From: Alphaproteobacteria bacterium
GTDB taxonomy: Bacteria; Pseudomonadota; Alphaproteobacteria; Micavibrionales; Micavibrionaceae
DNA: 64,000 nt
Assembly (NCBI GenBank): GCA_020848095.1
Contig: JADLAT010000003.1
Location: 124,001 to 188,000, forward strand
Reading direction: 5' to 3'
Both the position numbers and the translations under genes were made by a program. Below are positions 58,545 through 64,000 of this stretch, piece after piece. A model generated the notes under the pieces. That model saw nothing but the letters and a program-made list of their open reading frames with translations, searched no databases and was not told the DNA's origin. Position 1 is the first letter of the stretch. The number at the start of each line of letters is the position of its first letter.

Positions 58545-58557
58545 ACGTGCTCTTCCC

Positions 58558-59346
58558 TTAAGCCAAAGCAGGCTTTATACCCACACGCCCCGTATAATCC
58601 ACGCGAACCAGCAAAGGTTTTTCCAACGGATATTCTTTGAAATACTCATCCACCGCCTTGCGGCAACCTTCCCAATGGCCGTAATCATCAATAATCAAAA
58701 CGCCGCCGGGAACAAGGCGCGGGAAAAGATATTCCAACTCATGCTTGGTCGAGGCATACCAATCCGTATCCAGCCGCAAGAGCGCAATCTGATCGGGCAT
58801 GCTCGCGGGAATTGTATCTTCAACCTTGCCCTTAATATACCGGATAGATTTTTCAGGGTATTGCGCGGTTTTGAGGTTATTCTGTACATCTTCAAGGCTG
58901 GCCCGGCACCAATCCGAAGCATCCTCTGTTCCGGTCTGCAGCGTTTCAAATTTATCCTGCGCCGCGCCAGAGCGTTTGGAAAAATCATGCTCATCCGGGG
59001 CGGGCATCCCCTCAAACGTGTCATAGAGCCAAAGCGTCCGCTCAGTCCGCCCCAGCTCTTTCAAGCGTAGCGCCGCCGCAAGCATACTGCCACCACGCCA
59101 GACCCCGCATTCCACAATATCGCCCTCAATGGCCTGTTCGGTAATATAATCGATCCCGCCCAGCAGGCCGTAAATACGCTCCGGCGATGTCATGGTGAAC
59201 GGCGAAACCGTACGAATAATAGCGGCTTTATCGGCCTCCATATCAAAGGGCGGCGTTTTATCATTCGCAGCCATAGCCACTTTGCGCCGAATTTCTAATC
59301 CGAGCGAACCCGCCACGCCCTTTACCAGTTTCTTAACCGCGTTCAT
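58558..59346 (-). CDS. TylF/MycF-type sugar O-methyltransferase
   Basis: A ~262-residue methyltransferase of the macrocin-O-methyltransferase family. It has GDIVECGVWRGGSMLAAA, YDTFEGMPAPDEHD, RLDTDWYASTKHELEYLFPRL and VLIIDDYGHWEGCRKAVDEYF; the Asp residues probably bind metal. This family methylates hydroxyls on sugars. The start is set at 59346 (MNAVKKLVKG), with an ATG at 59352 also possible. It is the first gene of the minus-strand glycan run and diverges from pseI. Confidence 0.85.
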   Translation of the reverse strand: MNAVKKLVKGVAGSLGLEIRRKVAMAANDKTPPFDMEADKAAIIRTVSPFTMTSPERIYGLLGGIDYITEQAIEGDIVECGVWRGGSMLAAALRLKELGRTERTLWLYDTFEGMPAPDEHDFSKRSGAAQDKFETLQTGTEDASDWCRASLEDVQNNLKTAQYPEKSIRYIKGKVEDTIPASMPDQIALLRLDTDWYASTKHELEYLFPRLVPGGVLIIDDYGHWEGCRKAVDEYFKEYPLEKPLLVRVDYTGRVGIKPALA

Positions 59347-59511
59347 CCGCATTCCATTTGTTCTATCTGTTTTAAAAAATGGCTTCTCAGGAGCAGCCCT
59401 TATTGTTACGCTCAGCCGCAAATCTATAGCAAAGCCGGGTGTCCATCAATGGGTTTCGGCAGAAACAGCCCGGCAAAGCGTGAAGCTGAACAAGCAAAAG
59501 GAAAAGAGTAA
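59347..59511. promoter_or_regulatory. Divergent intergenic region between tylF-like and pseI genes
   Basis: A 165-base gap with starts facing away on each side; it must hold the promoter for the long minus-strand run and one for pseI. AAGGA lies 9 bases before the pseI ATG. I see no clear -35/-10 pairs or operator repeats. Confidence 0.4.
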
Positions 59512-60708
59512 ATGAGGTCATTTAAAATCGCAGAGCGCATGATTGGCGGTTCCGCGCCCTGTTATATCATTGCCGAAATTTCCTGTAATCATGAGGGGGA
59601 TTTCTCCGAGGCACGCAAGATTATCGAGGCCGCCGCCAAAGCCGGAGCGGACGCGGTAAAAATCCAGACCTACAAAGCCGAAACGATGACACGGGATTTC
59701 AAAACCCGTCCCAAGGGCACGATGTGGGAAAATCTGGATCTTTATAAACTCTATGAAAAAGCCCATACGCCCTGGGAATGGCATAGTGATCTTGCCAAAA
59801 TTGCCGCTGATCTGGGCATGCATATGTTTTCCACGCCCTTTGATGAAACATCCGTTGATCATCTTGTTGAGATGGACGTACCGGTTTTAAAACTCGCCAG
59901 TTTTGAGGTCGTTGATACCAAGCTGATTGAAAAAATCGCAAAGACGGGATTGCCCGTTATCATGTCCAACGGCATGACCGATTTTCTGGAAATGAACGAG
60001 GCCATAGAGACCCTGCGCGCGCATGGAACAAAGGATCTGGCCATCACCCATTGCAATAGCGGCTATCCAGCGGCCTTCGATGAGGTCAATCTGGCGACCA
60101 TGGCCGCAATCGAGGGAATTTTTGATGTCGTGGTCGGCCTGTCCGATCATACGATCTATGCCGATGACAAGACTTTTGGTCGCCCCATGGCGCATGTCAC
60201 ACCGCTGGAGGCCGTTCGTTTCGGTGCAAAAATTATTGAGGTTCATTTGATGATGGACCGGGAGAAGGCCAGGGCGCTTCATGCGGCAAATGAGGGGGGC
60301 TTTGACTGGCCGTTCAGCCGGGAGCCGCAGGAGCTTGAAAAAATGATCCGCATGATCCGCGAATACGAACGGACCGGGCAGATTGCCTACGATACGCAAG
60401 AGGAGGCGCAGGCCGCTTTGCGCACCCATGGACGCGTTTGCTTTGACCCAACGGAAAAGGAAATAAGCAGCCGTACGCTGCGCCCTTCCCTCTGGGCTGT
60501 GAGCGACATCAAGGCGGGAGAAGCTCTGCGCTTCGCTGCAGAAGACAAAAGCGGCAATTTTGATTCCATAAGACCTGCAGGCGGAATGCATATCCGCCAC
60601 ACAGATTTTATTGCGGGAAAGCGCGCCCGGCGCGACATTCAAGCGGGCGAGCCTTTGAACTGGGATATGGTTGACTTAAGTGCCGCCAAAAAGGACACGC
60701 ATGGCTGA
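59512..60708 (+). CDS. pseI: Pseudaminic acid synthase-like protein (PseI, long form)
   Basis: Condenses PEP with the free 2,4-diacetamido-hexose from PseG to yield pseudaminic acid. The NeuB-type TIM barrel has IIAEISCNHEGDFSEA, AVKIQTYKAETMT (Pse-type, versus KFQTF in sialic acid synthases), GLSDHT and EGGFDWPFSREPQEL, which matches the PseI GGxDxxFSLEPxE segment. A C-terminal antifreeze-like SAF domain begins near SRTLRPSLWAV. At 398 residues it is about 50 longer than most PseI proteins, with insertions after SDHT and before the SAF domain. It is coupled to a formyltransferase gene by an 8-base overlap. Confidence 0.86.
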   Translation: MRSFKIAERMIGGSAPCYIIAEISCNHEGDFSEARKIIEAAAKAGADAVKIQTYKAETMTRDFKTRPKGTMWENLDLYKLYEKAHTPWEWHSDLAKIAADLGMHMFSTPFDETSVDHLVEMDVPVLKLASFEVVDTKLIEKIAKTGLPVIMSNGMTDFLEMNEAIETLRAHGTKDLAITHCNSGYPAAFDEVNLATMAAIEGIFDVVVGLSDHTIYADDKTFGRPMAHVTPLEAVRFGAKIIEVHLMMDREKARALHAANEGGFDWPFSREPQELEKMIRMIREYERTGQIAYDTQEEAQAALRTHGRVCFDPTEKEISSRTLRPSLWAVSDIKAGEALRFAAEDKSGNFDSIRPAGGMHIRHTDFIAGKRARRDIQAGEPLNWDMVDLSAAKKDTHG

Positions 60709-61378
60709 AGCAAAAGACATCTGGTGGAGCCAAAAACCCAGAACCGTTTCCGTTGTCGTGGATAATGCCAATGGCTGGTTTGTCAAATATGCCCACCCCC
60801 TTTGCGAGCAGATCAAACAAGCGGGAGATCACGCCGTATTCTGCCGCGCTCAAAGCGATGTTCCGGAAGGCCACATTGCTTTTTACCTGAGCTGCGTGAA
60901 CATCACGCAGCCGGAAATCATGGCAAGAAACAAGGTTAATCTCGTCTGTCACGCCAGCGATCTTCCCAATGGGCGTGGGTTTTCTCCCGTGACATGGCAG
61001 GTGCTAGAGGGTAAAAACGATATTCCATTTTGCCTTTTTGAGATGGAGCAGGGGTTGGATTCCGGCCCGGTGGTCTACCGCGATGTTATGCATTTACGCG
61101 GCAATGAACTGAATGATGAAATCCGGGAAGCGCAGGGTCAAAAGACCATTGAGATTTGTATGAAATACCTCAAAGAACCCGCTCTGCCTGCAGGCGTTCC
61201 ACAAACCGGCCCCGGCAGCCTATATGCACGGCGCGGCCCAAAAGACGGAGAGCTTGCGCTTGATAAAACGCTGGAAGAGCAAGTCGCGCTGTTGCGAATT
61301 TCAGACAACGAAAACTACCCGGCTTTTTTCCATTACCGGGGGCGCAAATATATCCTGAAAATTACAGCAGAGGAGTAA
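60701..61378 (+). CDS. Formyltransferase-family protein coupled to pseI
   Basis: A 225-residue protein of the formyltransferase fold used by Fmt and sugar N-formyltransferases. The active-site region reads NLVCHASDLPNGRGFSPVTW, with FEMEQGLDSGPVVYRD, carrying the conserved His and Asp. Asn sits at a different position from that in Fmt (NxH), here four residues before His, so chemistry may differ. It may N-formylate an aminosugar or nonulosonic acid. The start is set at ATG 60701, overlapping pseI by 8 bases; an ATG at 60680 would overlap by more. Confidence 0.78.
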   Translation: MAEAKDIWWSQKPRTVSVVVDNANGWFVKYAHPLCEQIKQAGDHAVFCRAQSDVPEGHIAFYLSCVNITQPEIMARNKVNLVCHASDLPNGRGFSPVTWQVLEGKNDIPFCLFEMEQGLDSGPVVYRDVMHLRGNELNDEIREAQGQKTIEICMKYLKEPALPAGVPQTGPGSLYARRGPKDGELALDKTLEEQVALLRISDNENYPAFFHYRGRKYILKITAEE

Positions 61379-61401
61379 AGCCGCCAGATCAAGCGGCTTT
61401 A
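61376..61401. terminator. Hairpin between convergent formyltransferase and neuB-like genes
   Basis: A 9-base perfect inverted repeat (TAAAGCCGC / GCGGCTTTA) with an 8-base loop spans the stop codons of the two convergent genes. It could end transcription from either side. Only the plus side is followed by a T-rich stretch (TTTCTTCTTTTTTG). Confidence 0.45.
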
Positions 61402-62495
61402 GCACTTTCTTCTTTTTTGTCGAGATCGCTAAAGCTCAGGCGGTGCCCGCTTTCAAAATCCTGCACGAAAACCGCATCCAGAAGGCTCTCATAAAAATCA
61501 GGGCCGATACCATAGCCCGGACGGCGAAACTCAACCTTGATATCACGAAGCTTCTGCCCGGCCTTCACAGGCTCAGCCAAAAAGATCGAACGGCGTATGG
61601 CATTGCGCTTTTGTAGCTCCGCAGGCGCCATAATCCGGCGCTGCTGCCCCATTGCCGTCTCAACATCGCGCAGAGCCTTAACAAAGGCCTGCATTTCCGT
61701 TGGCTCAATCGACATAATATGCTCAACACTTGGGGTCATACGATCAAGCGTGATGGTCTTTTCAACCATATTCGCCCCCATCGCCACAGCGGCAATATCC
61801 ATTTCCCATCCCGGCACATGGTCGGAATAGGCCGCCGGATAGCCAAACATCTGCTTGAGCGTAGGGATAATCTGAAGATTTACACTATCCAGCCGGGCAG
61901 GGTAGCCGGATGGGCACTGGTGAATAATGATATTCTCATTCCCCTCCGCGCGGATAGCGTCCACCGCCACTTCAATCTCCACCAATGTGGAGTTACCCGT
62001 ATCAAGCTGGATGCACATACCGCTTCTGGCAGCGCGCCGGATCAAGGGGATATGATTCACATCAGCCGATGCGATTTTTATAGAATCGCACTTTAACTCT
62101 TCCAATAGCTCAATCTCATCTTCAAAACCAACGGTCGCAAAAAAAGCCAACCCCAGAGAATCGCTGTATTTCTTAAGCTCGCGCCATTCATCCTTTTGCA
62201 TGGAGCGTCTTTTGAGCAAATCATAAAGCGGCTCTTGCACTGTTTTCGTCTCACCGGTTTCCCGGTTAACCAGAATATCAAAACTGAACAGCTGCTTTTT
62301 ATCAGCAACCAGACGATCCGGGTCGAGAATCTGAAACTTGACCGCGTCAGCCCCGGCTTCGGCGGCATGCTTCACCAGCGCCTTAGCCGTTTTAAGGCCG
62401 TCATGTGTTGGACCTGCCTCCAAAACAATGAAGCAGGGATGACCTTCTCCAATTTTTCTTTCGCCAAAGGACACAATTTTTTGTTCGAGATACAT
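61389..62495 (-). CDS. Second NeuB-family nonulosonate synthase
   Basis: A 368-residue PEP-dependent aldolase-like synthase, distinct from the PseI homologue. It has FIVLEAGPTHDG (where most members have AEIGxNH), AVKFQILDPDRL, HQCPSGYPA, AYSDHVPGWEMDIAAVAMGANMVEK and SVEHIMSIEPTEM; the two His residues in SDH and EH match the Mn ligands of NeuB. A C-terminal SAF-like domain starts near RRSIFLAEPVKAGQ. It may make legionaminic, neuraminic-type or another keto acid. It follows pseC by five bases in the same operon. Confidence 0.85.
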   Translation of the reverse strand: MYLEQKIVSFGERKIGEGHPCFIVLEAGPTHDGLKTAKALVKHAAEAGADAVKFQILDPDRLVADKKQLFSFDILVNRETGETKTVQEPLYDLLKRRSMQKDEWRELKKYSDSLGLAFFATVGFEDEIELLEELKCDSIKIASADVNHIPLIRRAARSGMCIQLDTGNSTLVEIEVAVDAIRAEGNENIIIHQCPSGYPARLDSVNLQIIPTLKQMFGYPAAYSDHVPGWEMDIAAVAMGANMVEKTITLDRMTPSVEHIMSIEPTEMQAFVKALRDVETAMGQQRRIMAPAELQKRNAIRRSIFLAEPVKAGQKLRDIKVEFRRPGYGIGPDFYESLLDAVFVQDFESGHRLSFSDLDKKEESAKAA

Positions 62496-62500
62496 ATTTT

Positions 62501-63649
62501 TCAGGCTCCAATCACATCTTTTATTGTTTGCACGACATATTCGGCATCCTCATCGCGCATCAAAGGAAAAAGCGGCAGCGATAAAGTGCGCTCATAGTAT
62601 TGATTTGCGCCCGGAAGGGCAATATCCCCATAGAGGTTTTTATAATAAGGCTGGGTATGGACAGGAATATAATGCACCTGCGTTCCAACGCCCTTTTCCC
62701 TGAGCCTCAAAACAAAGTCGGCGCGGCTCATCCCCAGAGCGGTAAAATCAATACGCGGCGCGTAGAGATGCCACGCCGGCACACAATCCGTACAACAAAG
62801 CGCAGGCCTTTGAAACGGGGAGGGGAGATCAGCAAAAAGCCGGTCGTAAAGCGCAACGATTTCCGCACGCCTTTGAATAAACCGGTCAATTTTCTTAAGC
62901 TGAGAAAGAGCCAGAGCGCATTGCAGATCTGTCATGCGGTAATTATAGCCCAGCTCTTGCATGTCATAAGCCCACGGACCGTTTTGCGGGGCCGGGGCCA
63001 TTCCATGAGAACGGATTATCCGCATCTGCGCGGCATGCTCCGCATTATTGGTTGTTACCGCGCCACCTTCACCCGCCGCAATCGTCTTGACCGGATGGAA
63101 AGAAAATGTCGCAAAATCTTCGTACAGACCCGACCCGGCAGGCGTGCCATGATGGGCGCTCCCGACAGCATGAGCGCAATCAGCAATCATTTTAAGATTA
63201 TGCCGCTCCGCCAGCGGTTTTAATGCCCGCATATCAACGCAGCGCCCCGTAAGATGAACGGGCAACACGGCCTTAACATTAAGGCTCAGGTCTTTGGCAC
63301 GCGCAAGCGCTCTCTCAAGATGATGCGCCTCCATCAATCCGGTATCGGCATCCACATCGGCAAAGACAACATCCGCCCCGCAATAACGCACGGCATTGGC
63401 CGTGGCCAGAAACGTCATAGAGGGCACAATAGCCGCATCCCCCGGACCAATCCCGGCGGCAATCAGGGCAAGATGCAACGCGGTCGTGCCGTTGGAGCAA
63501 ACAACAGCATGCCTGGCACCGGTAAGCGCACATAACGCCGCTTCAAATTCAGGTATTTTAGGACCGGTGGTTAGAAAGTCGCTGCGCAAAACCTGCGCTA
63601 CGGCCTCGATATCATCTTCTTCAATGCACTGCCGACCATAAGGAATCAT
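62501..63649 (-). CDS. pseC: PseC-like UDP-aminosugar aminotransferase
   Basis: A 382-residue PLP enzyme of the DegT/DnrJ/EryC1 family, forming UDP-4-amino-4,6-dideoxy-beta-L-AltNAc in the pseudaminic acid pathway. It begins MIPYGRQCIEEDDIEAV, as PseC does, with LRSDFLTTGP, CSNGTTALHLAL and FSFHPVKTIAAGEGGAV containing the PLP lysine. PseB, which supplies its substrate, is not in the window; it may lie just beyond the right edge or elsewhere. Confidence 0.9.
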   Translation of the reverse strand: MIPYGRQCIEEDDIEAVAQVLRSDFLTTGPKIPEFEAALCALTGARHAVVCSNGTTALHLALIAAGIGPGDAAIVPSMTFLATANAVRYCGADVVFADVDADTGLMEAHHLERALARAKDLSLNVKAVLPVHLTGRCVDMRALKPLAERHNLKMIADCAHAVGSAHHGTPAGSGLYEDFATFSFHPVKTIAAGEGGAVTTNNAEHAAQMRIIRSHGMAPAPQNGPWAYDMQELGYNYRMTDLQCALALSQLKKIDRFIQRRAEIVALYDRLFADLPSPFQRPALCCTDCVPAWHLYAPRIDFTALGMSRADFVLRLREKGVGTQVHYIPVHTQPYYKNLYGDIALPGANQYYERTLSLPLFPLMRDEDAEYVVQTIKDVIGA

Positions 63650-63692
63650 ATAGCGGGTTATATCACCGGGCGCTTAAAATTCAAGGCAAAGC

Positions 63693-64000
63693 TTAAGACG
63701 GACCATTCAAACGGATAGCATCCAGATTTTGCATCTGCGGGATCACTTGCGCTTTTATATGCTCTTTTAAGTCTTGTCCTGTGATAGCTTTCTCACCAGA
63801 AAGGGCATTATAGCCCAGTCCGTAATATAGCTGAAAAACGCTCAAATGTTCTGCGCTAGCAACCGCTTCCTCAAAAGTCAGCTTTAACCCAGACGTCTCA
63901 TTATAACCATCAACAAAATTCTGAATACCTTTTTGTATTTGATCTTGCTTACTGCCATGATTTTGGAACCCGCCCTCATCATATAAAACGGGCTTTACTA
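63693..64000 (-). CDS. C-terminal part of an unrecognised protein (cut by window edge)
   Basis: An open frame enters from the right edge and ends at TAA (63693-63695), giving at least 102 residues. It includes YDEGGFQNHGSKQDQ, LKLTFEEAVASAEHL and ends DAIRLNGPS. It is hydrophilic, with no transmembrane segment. I do not recognise a family. Composition is visibly more AT-rich than pseC, which may mean an independent origin. It lies upstream of pseC, 43 bases away, and could be in the same operon. Confidence 0.5.
   Translation of the reverse strand, partial: VKPVLYDEGGFQNHGSKQDQIQKGIQNFVDGYNETSGLKLTFEEAVASAEHLSVFQLYYGLGYNALSGEKAITGQDLKEHIKAQVIPQMQNLDAIRLNGPS

Noticed and set aside
59192..59515. 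Plus-strand open frame ahead of pseI.
   Set aside because: It is mostly antisense to the TylF-like gene and overlaps the pseI start, with no family features.

Overview
The window is chromosomal DNA from a Gram-negative alphaproteobacterium. The evidence is gene content and order: a dihydrolipoyl-lysine-bearing E1-beta (PdhB) beside pdhA, pdhC, lpd and lipA; a fused ispDF; ntrY-ntrX-trkA-hfq-hflX; a Coq10-type ubiquinone protein; and kdsA for Kdo/LPS. A Micavibrio-like or related deep alphaproteobacterial lineage would fit, but this is an impression and not a placement. I see no insertion sequence, prophage, CRISPR array or rRNA. One tRNA gene (Ser, TGA) is present.

Layout. (1) 70-9981, core metabolism and envelope: trpE and a PpiD/SurA-type foldase on the minus strand, diverging from tpiA-secG-pyrG, then kdsA, eno and a FtsB/DivIC-like gene, with two small unrecognised genes between them. 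(2) 10153-17752, the 2-oxoacid dehydrogenase block pdhA-pdhB-pdhC, a small lipoprotein and a LOG/SLOG-like gene, then lpd, lipA and a coq10-like gene whose 3' end overlaps a convergent glycosyltransferase. (3) 17430-20595 minus: ispDF-pgpA-cinA-glycosyltransferase, all overlapping. (4) 20825-29953 plus: ntrY-ntrX-trkA-murI-HAD phosphatase-hfq-hflX-inositol-phosphatase family gene; then mazG (minus), a small secreted protein and tRNA-Ser. (5) 31726-40006 plus: envelope and replication/translation genes (mltB-like, rlpA, dacA-like, tmk, holB, metG, tatD, a metallo-beta-lactamase-fold protein).

(6) 40006-63649 is a surface-glycan island. pseG is joined by a TAATG overlap to the end of the metG/tatD operon. 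A 16-gene minus-strand run (59346 down to 41147) follows, holding two methyltransferases, four glycosyltransferases, a radical SAM protein, an ABC flippase-like exporter, a WbpG/HisH/HisF-type amidotransferase set, a GNAT acetyltransferase, two paralogous capsule-type proteins, a nucleotidyltransferase, a Gfo/Idh oxidoreductase and a HemL-like aminotransferase. A pseI-formyltransferase pair on the plus strand converges on a second NeuB-family synthase and pseC. Together these cover most of a CMP-pseudaminic acid (nonulosonic acid) pathway (PseC, a candidate PseH, PseG, PseI, a PseF-like enzyme; PseB is not in the window), plus enzymes that could add amidino, formyl, amino and methyl groups, and the machinery to assemble and flip a glycan. 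This island is the part most likely to hold undescribed chemistry. The window ends inside an unrecognised, AT-richer gene.
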